A stretch of DNA of 35,770 bases from Candidatus Methanoplasma glyptotermitis. Lineage in GTDB: Archaea; Thermoplasmatota; Thermoplasmata; Methanomassiliicoccales; Methanomethylophilaceae. The DNA lies in the NCBI GenBank assembly GCA_031267895.1, contig JAIRYF010000013.1, forward strand, positions 1 through 35,770, in the 5' to 3' direction. The notes under the pieces are model-generated. The model searched no databases. It was given only the letters and a program-made list of their open reading frames with translations, and was not told where the DNA came from. The translations under genes were made by a program, and so were the position numbers. Shown piece by piece: positions 1 through 8,418 of the stretch (the first letter of the stretch is position 1; each line of letters starts with the position of its first letter).

Positions 1-816
1 GGAGTTCCCTACGGAACGTCGGGAAGCATAACCGCATCCATAACGGGATACACTCAGGCCGCTGCTCTGAACATAACATCGCTGGCTTCCGATCTTACCA
101 ATCAGAACATTGCGCTGAATGTCGACATGTATGCCGTAACTCTCACGCCTGAAACCGGAATTTCCGGTTTCAGATACAGCATTGACGGCGGCCCAGTTAT
201 CTTCAGCAGCGGACTCTTCTATGTGCCTCACGGAAGCGATCTCATCATAACTGCTGTTCTGTCGGGCGGATATGCATTCGTTTCCTGGTCAGGAGATTCC
301 GATTCCCGTACCAACCCGTTAACCTTATCATCGGTAACAGGAGACATATCCCTTGAGGCATCCGGAGAGCTGATAAAGTATTACGTTACGTTCGATTCCG
401 GTTTTAACTATACTGTGTACGTAAACGGTTCCGCAGTATCTTCGGTATCATCCGATGTCGGAGTAACCGGAGGGGGAAGTCTTTCCTTTACGGTAAGGAC
501 ATCCCAAGGATACTCTGCATCTCCTGATATCAAAGGAATGGCGGACCTTATCGAACAGTCCAACGGATCATACATGATACAGAACGTACACTCTAACATC
601 AGCGTAACCATAACCGTCTCCGCGGACAGCGATTCAGAAGGAGGAAACAGTTCTGAAAACAATCCTGATGCAAGTTCCGGAAACAGCAGCGGTTCAGGAG
701 GAGACTCCGCCGACGGTGTATCGTATTGGGTTCCCGTTCTCATAGTTACAGCGTTACTTGTCTGTATAGCGGCAGCCGCAGCCGGACATACTGTCCTTAA
801 ACGCAGGAGAGAGTGA
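1..816 (+). CDS. C-terminal part of a membrane-anchored, adhesin-like surface protein (5' end outside window)
   Basis: Frame 1 is open from the first base, so the gene starts upstream and the track's ATG at 127 is only an internal Met. The visible 271 residues are rich in Ser, Thr, Gly and Asn and consist of beta-type repeat units (a stretch ending SWSGDSDSRTN, then FDSGFNYTVYVNGS) resembling bacterial/archaeal surface repeat domains. A low-complexity Ser/Gly/Asn linker (about SEGGNSSENNPDASSGNSSG) leads into one C-terminal hydrophobic helix (VPVLIVTALLVCIAAAAAG) and a basic tail KRRRE. This fits a protein exported by Sec with the bulk outside the cell and a membrane anchor at the C terminus. 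Adhesin-like proteins of this build are common in gut methanogens. The exact binding partner cannot be read from the sequence. Confidence 0.8.
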   Translation, partial: GVPYGTSGSITASITGYTQAAALNITSLASDLTNQNIALNVDMYAVTLTPETGISGFRYSIDGGPVIFSSGLFYVPHGSDLIITAVLSGGYAFVSWSGDSDSRTNPLTLSSVTGDISLEASGELIKYYVTFDSGFNYTVYVNGSAVSSVSSDVGVTGGGSLSFTVRTSQGYSASPDIKGMADLIEQSNGSYMIQNVHSNISVTITVSADSDSEGGNSSENNPDASSGNSSGSGGDSADGVSYWVPVLIVTALLVCIAAAAAGHTVLKRRRE

Positions 817-866
817 TAAGAAACGGGAATGCGTATGAAAGGTTCTCCGAACATAAACACAAGAGA

Positions 867-918
867 CCGCCGCGGGTGCGGCATTCTCTTTCCCTTTCAT
901 GTTTTCTTTTCTTTCCCG
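867..918 (+). terminator. Likely terminator of the surface-protein gene
   Basis: A short GC hairpin (CCGC...GCGG) 50 nt after the stop is followed by a pyrimidine tract with several T runs (cattctctttccctttc, then gttttcttttctttccc). T-rich tracts are the usual archaeal termination signal. Confidence 0.5.
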
Positions 919-966
919 GTCCTCTTTTAGTACTGTATGCGCACCCTCCTCATGCGCCGTGAAATG

Positions 967-976
967 CCCCCCCCCC
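967..976 (+). repeat. C10 homopolymer tract followed by A7
   Basis: Ten consecutive C, then seven A, directly upstream of the TATA-like palindrome in front of the CDGSH gene. It is one of three intergenic runs in the window with exactly ten G or C. Confidence 0.9.
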
Positions 977-983
977 AAAAAAA

Positions 984-995
984 GAATATATATTC
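984..995 (+). promoter_or_regulatory. TATA-like palindrome upstream of the CDGSH gene
   Basis: GAATATATATTC is a perfect 12-bp palindrome preceded by A7, which could act as the BRE. A start about 25 nt downstream would leave a leader of about 60 nt before the ATG at 1079. That leader holds a short ORF (ATG 1009 or 1015, TAG 1072-1074) ending 4 nt before the gene. Confidence 0.45.
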
Positions 996-1078
996 CGAAA
1001 CAAACCATATGTCCATGAGGTTCTGTAGTTTTTCGGTAAATTCACGGCAGGTCGGTAAGCCAACAGCATTTTAGCCTC

Positions 1079-1750
1079 ATGAAACAATCTGTGTTTCAGG
1101 TGATTTATATATCAGACGGCAAAAAAATCAAAGTCACGAAGAACGGTCCCTATACGGTATTCGGAGGCATCCCTCTGAAGGAGGAGGCAATAAAAAAGGA
1201 TGCCATGGGCAGATCCGAGAGATGGGAAGAGACCGGAAAGCATTATCCTGACGACATATACTGTCTGTGCAGATGCGGAAATTCATCAAACAAACCTTTC
1301 TGCACCGGCGACCATATCGGTTTTGATGGCGGAGAAACAGCTTCCAGAAGCACATATGACGAGAATGCAAAGGTCTATCCGGGAACCGAAGGCGTTGAAC
1401 TGCTTCAGGACCCGGCTCTCTGTGTGGGCGCAGCATTCTGCCACGGCAGATACGACATCGGACGGACTGTCAAAAAGAAGAACACCATGGATATTGCCTT
1501 GCAGCAAACGTATGACTGTCCCGGCGGAAGTCTTGTGATAAAAATCAACGGAGTCAAACAGGAACAGGAACTCGGGAAGAGCATTTCCGCATCGACGACA
1601 TATCGGAATGCAGGCCCGCTGCTGGTCAAAGGCGGAATACCGGTCGAGTCATCCGACGGGTATGTGTATGAAGTAAGGAACCGCGTTGCTCTGTGCAGAT
1701 GCGGGAAGTCACGGAATAAACCGTTCTGCGACGGTGCGCATCTCCGTTAA
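1079..1750 (+). CDS. CDGSH-type [2Fe-2S] protein with two CDGSH domains around a divergent 4Fe-4S domain
   Basis: The 223-aa protein has two CDGSH iron-sulfur motifs of the C-x-C-x8-C-x3-H form: C64, C66, C75, H79 (CRCGNSSNKPFCTGDH) and C206, C208, C217, H221 (CRCGKSRNKPFCDGAH). Between them, around residues 100-160, lies a segment with C115, C121 and a CPGGSL motif (C147) resembling the divergent 4Fe-4S mono-cluster family (Fer4_19). There is no signal peptide or membrane segment, so it is probably cytoplasmic. CDGSH proteins bind redox-active, transferable [2Fe-2S] clusters; the electron partner is unknown. No clear Shine-Dalgarno precedes the ATG. Its stop overlaps the stop of the convergent ppx gene in the shared TTAA. 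Confidence 0.9.
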   Translation: MKQSVFQVIYISDGKKIKVTKNGPYTVFGGIPLKEEAIKKDAMGRSERWEETGKHYPDDIYCLCRCGNSSNKPFCTGDHIGFDGGETASRSTYDENAKVYPGTEGVELLQDPALCVGAAFCHGRYDIGRTVKKKNTMDIALQQTYDCPGGSLVIKINGVKQEQELGKSISASTTYRNAGPLLVKGGIPVESSDGYVYEVRNRVALCRCGKSRNKPFCDGAHLR

Positions 1751-3264
1751 ATTCTGTCTATCTCCAGGTTCAAACCGAAAACATTTTTAAAATCATCTTT
1801 TATTGTTTTCAGTTTCCAAATTTCCATGCTTATGTCCGACTCGGACCCCAAACCGATTGTCATTGTATCCTCGGATACTGATATGTCTATCAGATCAATG
1901 GACGAGTCCCTGTATCTGTCCAGAATGTCTGCGATCTTAAGTATCATCGCGCACATCAGAATGTTTGATATCCTGCCGCTGTCCATACCTTTAAAGTACT
2001 TGGATGTGCGGGACGGAAATTTTTTATGATGGAATCTTGCCAGCATGGCCATCGTCTCCAGTTCTCCGTCGTCAAATCCGGGAATGGATGAGTTGAGTAT
2101 TATCGTATATGAGTGGACATTATGTTCGGCGTAACTTATGAACTCACCCACATCATGAAGTACTGATGCATACGCAAGCAGCTGTCTCATGTCCCCGCTC
2201 ATGCTGTGTATTCCGAGCTCTTTCATATCGTCGAACAGAAGTATGGCGTTTCTTCTGACAGTCTCCGCATGAACCCTGTCATACTGACACCTCTTCGCCA
2301 GATTCAGGACAGAAGAATCTTTGACGTTGAAATCGGAATGTCCGCTGTTCAGAAGGTAATCTATCTCCATACCCTGTTTCATTCCCCTCTCGCTTATCTC
2401 GATTCTATCGATGTCGAGCAGGTACATCAATTCCTCTGCTATCGCTCCTCCGGAGATTATTATATCTGATCTGCCGGAATTCATTCCCGGAATTTTCTTT
2501 CTTTCTTCGGCATCCTTCGAACAGAGTTCTTTCATAAGTTCGGAGAGTTCGCGGTGCATCATATAAGACGAATCGCCGTCTCTTTTTGCTGCACACATCT
2601 CTGCCAGAGACATCATCGTCCCCGATGAACCGCAGGCTTTCTCGAATCCGATCTCCCGGACCCTGCGGCATATTCGGTATGACATCATGTCCACCTGCCG
2701 TCTGAGAAAATCGTATTCTGGAAAGGTCAGTGCCCTGTTCTGGTCAAGACCGCATCCGTATGCAAGTCTGACCGAACCCAGGCTGAGGCTGTCAAGAAAT
2801 ATGTCATCCTTTCCTTCGCACAGCACTATCTCGGTGCTTCCCCCGCCTATGTCTATCTCAATTGTCCTCTGCGGCGGACCGTCCGGACCGAATACTCCGA
2901 GTTTTATCAGTCTGGCTTCTTCCAGTCCGGATATGACTTTCACATCCAGCCCTTCGGTATTTATTGCATCCAGAAGTTCTTTCCTGTTTGACGCTTCCCT
3001 TGCGGCGCATGTCGCGTATGCTATTATCTTCCCGGCACCGAGGTCCTTCGATACCTTTACGAATTTTGACATGATGATTTTGGTCTTTTTTATCGTTTCC
3101 CGATCGATGAAACCGTGTCCGAAAAGATGCTGTCCGAGTCTCACCGTTTCCTTATCCTGAAAGATGGGAGTTCCCATGGAATCCCCGAAGAAACGAACGA
3201 CCAGTATATGTATCGAGTTTGTTCCCACATCTATGAAACTCACGACCTTGGAGCCGTCATCCAT
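1747..3264 (-). CDS. ppx: Ppx/GppA-family exopolyphosphatase with C-terminal HD domain
   Basis: The 505-aa protein begins with the actin-like phosphatase motif SFIDVGTNSIHILVVR and carries IEIDIGGGSTEIVL near residue 137, both typical of Ppx/GppA enzymes that remove terminal phosphate from polyphosphate or hydrolyse pppGpp. The C-terminal third contains an HD-type segment (VLHDVGEFISYAEHNVHS), as in long Ppx proteins. The ATG at 3264 overlaps the 3' end of ppk1 by 8 nt, so the two are translationally coupled. Placement after a polyphosphate kinase favours polyphosphate rather than pppGpp as substrate, although that is inference. It ends in TAA and overlaps the convergent CDGSH gene by 4 nt. 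Confidence 0.9.
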   Translation of the reverse strand: MDDGSKVVSFIDVGTNSIHILVVRFFGDSMGTPIFQDKETVRLGQHLFGHGFIDRETIKKTKIIMSKFVKVSKDLGAGKIIAYATCAAREASNRKELLDAINTEGLDVKVISGLEEARLIKLGVFGPDGPPQRTIEIDIGGGSTEIVLCEGKDDIFLDSLSLGSVRLAYGCGLDQNRALTFPEYDFLRRQVDMMSYRICRRVREIGFEKACGSSGTMMSLAEMCAAKRDGDSSYMMHRELSELMKELCSKDAEERKKIPGMNSGRSDIIISGGAIAEELMYLLDIDRIEISERGMKQGMEIDYLLNSGHSDFNVKDSSVLNLAKRCQYDRVHAETVRRNAILLFDDMKELGIHSMSGDMRQLLAYASVLHDVGEFISYAEHNVHSYTIILNSSIPGFDDGELETMAMLARFHHKKFPSRTSKYFKGMDSGRISNILMCAMILKIADILDRYRDSSIDLIDISVSEDTMTIGLGSESDISMEIWKLKTIKDDFKNVFGLNLEIDRI

Positions 3265-5323
3265 GCCAGATTCCTCTGTTGTCTATGAACCACTGCTGGG
3301 AACGAAATTTCCTGCCCCTTTTACCGATGGGCACACATCTCCCGTCGGACCTCAGTTCCTTGGCTTTGACGTTATCCTTCAGGTGAATATCCAGAATGTT
3401 TTTCTTTATCCGTTTCAGCATTTTTTTGTCTGTTATCGGGAATAATACCTCCACCCTTGCGATGAGATTTCTGGGCATCATGTCTGATGAACCCATGTAC
3501 ATTTCCGGGTCGCCGTTATTCTCGAAATAATATATCCTTGAGTGTTCCAGGAACCTGTCCACGATGCTTATAACCCGTATATTATCAGATATCCCGGCCA
3601 GACCCGGCCTGAGACAGCACAGACCCCTTATGTTCAGATCTATCTTTACGCCGGCGATGGATGCTCTGTAAAGCTCGGCTATGATGTCTGAGTCAACGAG
3701 ACCGTTGGATTTCATGGCAATGTATGCCTTCCTTCCGCCTACACTGTTCTCGGATTCTCTCCTTATCTTGGCTATGAGGGTTTTCTTGAGTGCTGTCGGA
3801 GCCACGAGTATTCTCCTGTATTCTCTGGGTCCAAATACTCCAGTAAGAGCATTAAACAATTCCCCCACATCTTCTCCCATCTCCTTGTCGGCCGTCAGGA
3901 ATGATATATCGCTGTATTGTTTTGCGGTGCTCGTGTTGTAATTGCCGGAACTCATGTGGGTATATCTGGTGAGTTTATCATTCTCCAGCCTGACAACCTG
4001 CAGCAATTTGGAATGCACTTTCAGATCCACAGGTCCGTAGACCATGTGGACTCCGATTTTTTCCAGCTCCCTTGCAAGATAGATATTGTTGGTCTCATCA
4101 AACTTGGCCCGGAGTTCCATCAGAACGGAGACGGTCTTGCCCTTCATGCGCGCTCTCTCGAGAGCATCTATGACAGAATGGTCCTTCCCGATCCTGTACA
4201 GACATATCTTGATGCTTTGCACATTCGGATCATCCGCAGCCGCATTCAGGAAACGCAGTACGATATCAAACGACTCGTACGGGTGGAAGAGAATCCAGTC
4301 CTTCTCTTTTACAGAATCGAAAATGCACGCATCCTCTCCCAATTCTTTGGGGACGTACGGTGCGAACGGCTTCTCCTTGAGTGAGGGAATATCCAGCAGG
4401 GCTATCTGCCATAAGTCTGTGAGAAGCATACCTCCCAGCGAGGCCTTGTGTATCTGGTTCTCCCTGAGTTCCAGGTTCTTTCCGAACAAAGATATCATTT
4501 CGAACGGCATGGCATCCTCGGCCATCATCCTGACCGGAAAGCCTGCATCCCTTGAATCAAGGGATGTCTCTACTGCAGATATAAGGTCGCATGCCTCGTC
4601 GATCGTCACTTTGATATCGGCATTCCTTGTCACCCTGAAAATGTATGCGCCGGCAACCTTCATTCCGGGGAAGAGAGCACCGATGTTCGATTTGACAATA
4701 TCTTCAAGCAGGACAAAATCCATACCCGGAGATTCGGATACTATACTCACAAATCTCGGCAGTATTCCGACGGGCACCTTCAGTCGCGCGTACTTGATCT
4801 CGTCTCTGCTGTCTATTTTGACAGCTACATTAAGCGAATTGCTTGAGATGAACGGAAAAGGATGCGAGATATCCAGGGCAAGAGGGGTAAGAAGCGGATG
4901 CACCCTCTCCCGGTAGTATTCTTTCACCCATTCTTTCTGCGCATCTGACAGCGAATCGATATCCCATATTCTCAGATTATTCTCGTAAAGTTCTTTCCTG
5001 AGCTTGTCCCAACAGGCCTCGTAACCGTCCACGAGGCTATCCACCGATACATTTATTTCAGACATCAGAGCCTTGGTATCGCGGTATACGTCGGGGCCTA
5101 TCGCCATAAGACTGCTGCTTTCCTCTTTTTGCAGCAGACCTGGTACCCTGATCATAAAAAATTCATCCATGTTTCCATAAGCTATAGCGAGGAATTTCAC
5201 TCTTTCAAGCAACGGGACGTTAGGGTCCCCCGCCTCGGCAAGACACCTGCGGTTGAACTCCAGCCAGGACAGTTCCCTATTTATGTACAGGCTGTGGTTA
5301 TAGAAGTCTATCCGGTCTTTCAT
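3257..5323 (-). CDS. ppk1: Polyphosphate kinase 1
   Basis: The enzyme reversibly transfers the gamma phosphate of ATP to polyphosphate chains. The 688-aa product starts MKDRIDFYNHSLYINRELSWLEFNRRCL, the standard PPK1 N-domain. It shows the first catalytic His region KVHSKLLQVVRLEN, then YTHMSSGNYN, and the second His region HSRIYYFENNGD followed by the SSDMMPRN stretch. The track's longer ORF (start 5503) runs back inside hisD. The ATG at 5323 is preferred because it overlaps the hisD stop as ATGA, has an AAAGGAACGGAA ribosome site, and matches the family N terminus. It is the middle gene of hisD-ppk1-ppx. Confidence 0.95.
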   Translation of the reverse strand: MKDRIDFYNHSLYINRELSWLEFNRRCLAEAGDPNVPLLERVKFLAIAYGNMDEFFMIRVPGLLQKEESSSLMAIGPDVYRDTKALMSEINVSVDSLVDGYEACWDKLRKELYENNLRIWDIDSLSDAQKEWVKEYYRERVHPLLTPLALDISHPFPFISSNSLNVAVKIDSRDEIKYARLKVPVGILPRFVSIVSESPGMDFVLLEDIVKSNIGALFPGMKVAGAYIFRVTRNADIKVTIDEACDLISAVETSLDSRDAGFPVRMMAEDAMPFEMISLFGKNLELRENQIHKASLGGMLLTDLWQIALLDIPSLKEKPFAPYVPKELGEDACIFDSVKEKDWILFHPYESFDIVLRFLNAAADDPNVQSIKICLYRIGKDHSVIDALERARMKGKTVSVLMELRAKFDETNNIYLARELEKIGVHMVYGPVDLKVHSKLLQVVRLENDKLTRYTHMSSGNYNTSTAKQYSDISFLTADKEMGEDVGELFNALTGVFGPREYRRILVAPTALKKTLIAKIRRESENSVGGRKAYIAMKSNGLVDSDIIAELYRASIAGVKIDLNIRGLCCLRPGLAGISDNIRVISIVDRFLEHSRIYYFENNGDPEMYMGSSDMMPRNLIARVEVLFPITDKKMLKRIKKNILDIHLKDNVKAKELRSDGRCVPIGKRGRKFRSQQWFIDNRGIWHG

Positions 5324-6582
5324 TTCCGTTCCTTTTTCCGGGACCTTATTTTCACAGAATCGGAATGCGCGTACAACCCCTCTGCTTTGGATATCGCAAT
5401 AATCGTCGGGGCCAGGGTTTCCAGGCCCTCTTCCGATATCATCTGTACGGAGGATGTCTTCCTGAAATGAGATACATTCAGCCCGGACATCGTCATCGCA
5501 CATCCGGCCGTCGGCAGTACGTGGTTCGTTCCCGAGGCATAATCTCCGGCCGCGATCGGTGTGTACGGCCCTATGAATATAGACCCGGCATTGGTTATTT
5601 TCTGAAGGATATCCAGAGGATTGCCGACCTGAATCGACAGGTGTTCGGGTGCTATGCTGTTCATTATCTCAACGGCGAGTTCCATTTCCCTCTCGACTAT
5701 GTATCCTGAGTTCTCCAGTGCAGAAAGTATTATCTCTTTGCGCGGAGCGTTTCGTATCTGTTTCTCCATGCAAGACCAGACCTCGCCCGGAAAATCCGGG
5801 TCGGTGGTCACGAGCAGGCAGGCCGAAGACGGATCGTGTTCGGCCTGTGCAATAAGGTCTGCGGCGACGAACTCTGCATCAGCCGTTTCATCGGCAAGCA
5901 CTCCGATCTCACTCGGTCCGGCAGGAAAGTCTATCTCTACATTTTTTCTGAGTATCATCTTCGCTGCGGTGACAAAAACATTCCCCGGACCTACTATCTT
6001 CTGTACAGGTTCTATCGATTCTGTTCCCAGCGCCATGGCGGCTACCGCCTGTGCACCGCCTGCTTTGTATATCTCGTCGGCACCGGCTATGTCCATTGCC
6101 ACGAGCGTAAGAGGGTCTATCGGTGCCGGTGTGCAGCATATCACCTCCTGCACGCCGGCAACTTTCGCGGCGATTATACACATAAGCGCAGTGGACGGAT
6201 AGGATGCTCTTCCGCCCGGTATGTAGCACCCGACCCTCTCAAGAGGCGTGCTTTTGACACCCAGAGTTATCCCCGGTTCCACCTCTTTCAGCCAGAGGTC
6301 CTGCGGAACCTGAAGTTCATGGAAACGCTGTATGTACCCGGCTGCATTTTCCAGCTCATCGAGCAATGCAGGGTCAACGTTCTCGTACGCTTCCTCGATC
6401 TCGTCTCTTGATACCTCAATCTCATCAAGTACGACCTTGTCGAACCTCATCGTCAGATCGATAAGTGCTTTGTCGCCTTCGAATCTGACGAGATCGATTA
6501 TGTCCTGCACGGTGTCTGCAACTTCATCGACTTTCGATTCGCGATTCTCTCTCCAAAAGCTTTCATTGACCTGTTTCCACAT
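5320..6582 (-). CDS. hisD: Histidinol dehydrogenase
   Basis: HisD catalyses the last two oxidations of histidine biosynthesis, histidinol to histidine with two NAD+. The 420-aa protein (from MWKQVNESFW) contains VGPGNVFVTAAKM, the GPSEIGVLAD motif, AQAEHDPSSACLL and the C-terminal APEHLSIQ segment, all conserved in the zinc-dependent family. The ORF track starts 28 codons earlier. ATG 6582 is chosen because a TATA element lies 24-34 nt upstream, so the longer start would not be transcribed, and a GGGG ribosome site precedes it. No other his gene is nearby. It is the first gene of an operon with ppk1 and ppx, an unusual partnership whose logic is not evident. Confidence 0.95.
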   Translation of the reverse strand: MWKQVNESFWRENRESKVDEVADTVQDIIDLVRFEGDKALIDLTMRFDKVVLDEIEVSRDEIEEAYENVDPALLDELENAAGYIQRFHELQVPQDLWLKEVEPGITLGVKSTPLERVGCYIPGGRASYPSTALMCIIAAKVAGVQEVICCTPAPIDPLTLVAMDIAGADEIYKAGGAQAVAAMALGTESIEPVQKIVGPGNVFVTAAKMILRKNVEIDFPAGPSEIGVLADETADAEFVAADLIAQAEHDPSSACLLVTTDPDFPGEVWSCMEKQIRNAPRKEIILSALENSGYIVEREMELAVEIMNSIAPEHLSIQVGNPLDILQKITNAGSIFIGPYTPIAAGDYASGTNHVLPTAGCAMTMSGLNVSHFRKTSSVQMISEEGLETLAPTIIAISKAEGLYAHSDSVKIRSRKKERK

Positions 6583-6605
6583 GGTTTCCCCATTCGGTTC
6601 AGAGG

Positions 6606-6645
6606 ATTTATATTTAGTGTGTTGGGAGTTCCTGCACTGAGTGCA
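6606..6645 (-). promoter_or_regulatory. hisD-ppk1-ppx promoter with upstream palindrome
   Basis: On the minus strand TAAATATAAAT (6606-6616) lies 24-34 nt before the hisD ATG. Upstream of it is TGCACTGAGTGCA (6633-6645), two 6-bp arms around one base, which could bind a dimeric regulator. The rest of the 257-nt gap up to 6839 shows no gene or RNA that I can support. Confidence 0.5.
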
Positions 6646-6839
6646 CGGAATACCGATACGTTGCAAATCGCTGTGTTTTATTATTTTGTCAACACCGCAT
6701 CATACTGTGCGCATCTCAGCGTACCCGTGCATTGTGTCGGTAAAATGCGTACATTGCATTGGATTGCGGCTCGTCCATTTACTCAACTATACACCGCGTA
6801 ACACTGCCGATCGGCTCTAACCTCTCCGTAACCGTAAGA

Positions 6840-8369
6840 TCATATGACTATGGCCATGATCACCAGAATGAGAAGGAAAATCATCACCATTGATAAAGAA
6901 CTGGTCACTTTAGCCGTAAGCTCTTCTCTTCTCTTCCCGTCCCTCATGCCGAATTTTTCCAGCAGCGTGTTCAGACTGCCCTGGAATATGAATCCTCCGT
7001 CGAACGGGTATGCGGGGATGGCGTTTGATACCCCCAGCATTATGTTCAGCCAGAATATCCAATAGAGTGCGCTTGTCAGTATCCAGAATGTATTTCCCAA
7101 CGGTACGTCATACCACCAGTGGACGCTTTCCGGTATCGGGGAGAATCCGTTGAACGGACCTCCGATGTAAGACATCATCGACGATGCCGCATCGGTTACA
7201 GACTCGGATCCGTATATCGGGTTTCTTCCTTTCTCAAGCATCATGTTGGGTGTGATGAAATTCATGCCGGACGTTGTTGTTCCGATGCCTATGTAGCCTA
7301 TGCTGCCGTTGCTGCTCAAAGTGAGTTCCTTTGTGAATGAAGAACCGGAATAATCCATGCACCTGATCGTCGCAGACATGCCAGGTTCGGTTGTCTGCAT
7401 GAACGATATGAATTCGGAATATCCGTAGATTGGAGTAACAGTACTGTCTATTTCCACAGACACTATGAACACTTTTGTATCAAGGACACCTTCCGCCGGA
7501 CTGTTGGATGTCACCCGTTCGATGAACAATCCCCACCCGACATCCGCCGTATGCCGGCCGTCCTCGGTCAGATAAGTAACGGTAACCTCATCTCCTGGAT
7601 TCCAAGAATACTCGGCCGTGTAGTCTTCGGAGTAGAAGTATTCCTCGCCGTTTACCAATTCTACGATAGCTCCGCTCGGGATTCCGGCATTGTATGCCGG
7701 CGAGTCCGATGTCACTTGGTATACTGCGGCATTGTCACCGTAGTCTGACGATATGTTTCCAAGCATCAGTACTGCGAAGACAAAGAACGTCGCTGCCGCC
7801 GCAAAGAAGTTGGTGGCAACTCCCGCGGCGTACAAATCAAGCTTTGCCCGTCTGGAACTTTTAGCTATATCTTCCTCATTCGGACTCACAAACGCACCGA
7901 GCGGGACCACCCCATACAGCAGGCCGGTCGAATCGACGCGCATATCGTTGGCTCTGGTCTGCATACCGTGCGCGAGTTCGTGTATCACCATGGCAACGAT
8001 CAGCCCCAGAACGCCGTACCAGAAGGGGAGGAGCGGATTGAGTCCCGGTATTACCAGGGCGTATTCTATGCCCAGTCCCGGCGATGAGAAACTTTGCGAG
8101 AGATTCAATATGCCGACTGCGATTATGAACACAATAAACGCCATCAGAAGTATTGAGACGGCAATGGACAGGATGCCGAAAAATCTCCAGAATCTTCTGT
8201 AAACGGACAGTCTGTCCATCAGTTTGGTCCCAAATCGGGTTTTAATCATCACCAGCGGACCGTATTTGACCAGACCGCGGTCCGTCGCTTTGGGTGACAG
8301 TCTGACCCAAAAATAGAACGGGATATAGAAAATCGCGAGTATGAGCAGTATTAAGTAACTGAGTTCCAA
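6840..8369 (-). CDS. Site-2 protease family zinc metalloprotease (M50) with PDZ-like domains
   Basis: This 509-aa polytopic membrane protein carries the zinc motif HELAH (in IVAMVIHELAHGMQ, about residue 135) and the second M50 motif NAIPAYPFDGG (about residue 450). Hydrophobic helices occur at both ends. The middle, roughly residues 215-400, is a soluble region with PDZ-like SPAYNAGIPSGAIV and SPAEGVLDTKVF segments. Such proteases cut transmembrane substrates within the membrane and often release transcription factors; the substrate here is unknown. The start codon is TTG at 8369, with a GGAAG ribosome site and a TATA box about 40 nt upstream. It follows the mptE-like gene on the same strand but has its own promoter. 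Confidence 0.9.
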   Translation of the reverse strand: MELSYLILLILAIFYIPFYFWVRLSPKATDRGLVKYGPLVMIKTRFGTKLMDRLSVYRRFWRFFGILSIAVSILLMAFIVFIIAVGILNLSQSFSSPGLGIEYALVIPGLNPLLPFWYGVLGLIVAMVIHELAHGMQTRANDMRVDSTGLLYGVVPLGAFVSPNEEDIAKSSRRAKLDLYAAGVATNFFAAAATFFVFAVLMLGNISSDYGDNAAVYQVTSDSPAYNAGIPSGAIVELVNGEEYFYSEDYTAEYSWNPGDEVTVTYLTEDGRHTADVGWGLFIERVTSNSPAEGVLDTKVFIVSVEIDSTVTPIYGYSEFISFMQTTEPGMSATIRCMDYSGSSFTKELTLSSNGSIGYIGIGTTTSGMNFITPNMMLEKGRNPIYGSESVTDAASSMMSYIGGPFNGFSPIPESVHWWYDVPLGNTFWILTSALYWIFWLNIMLGVSNAIPAYPFDGGFIFQGSLNTLLEKFGMRDGKRREELTAKVTSSLSMVMIFLLILVIMAIVI

Positions 8370-8406
8370 GGCACTACTTCCGATGATGACCCTTATTCGT
8401 CTCTTC

Positions 8407-8415
8407 TTATATAAA
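8407..8415 (-). promoter_or_regulatory. TATA box of the site-2 protease gene
   Basis: TTTATATAA on the minus strand, between the mptE-like stop (8419) and the protease start (8369), predicts transcription from about 8385. Confidence 0.5.
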
Positions 8416-8418
8416 GGA

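Noticed and set aside
4086-4916. 276-aa plus-strand ORF and other long ORFs opposite ppk1, hisD and S2P
   Set aside because: They are antisense shadows of strongly conserved genes.
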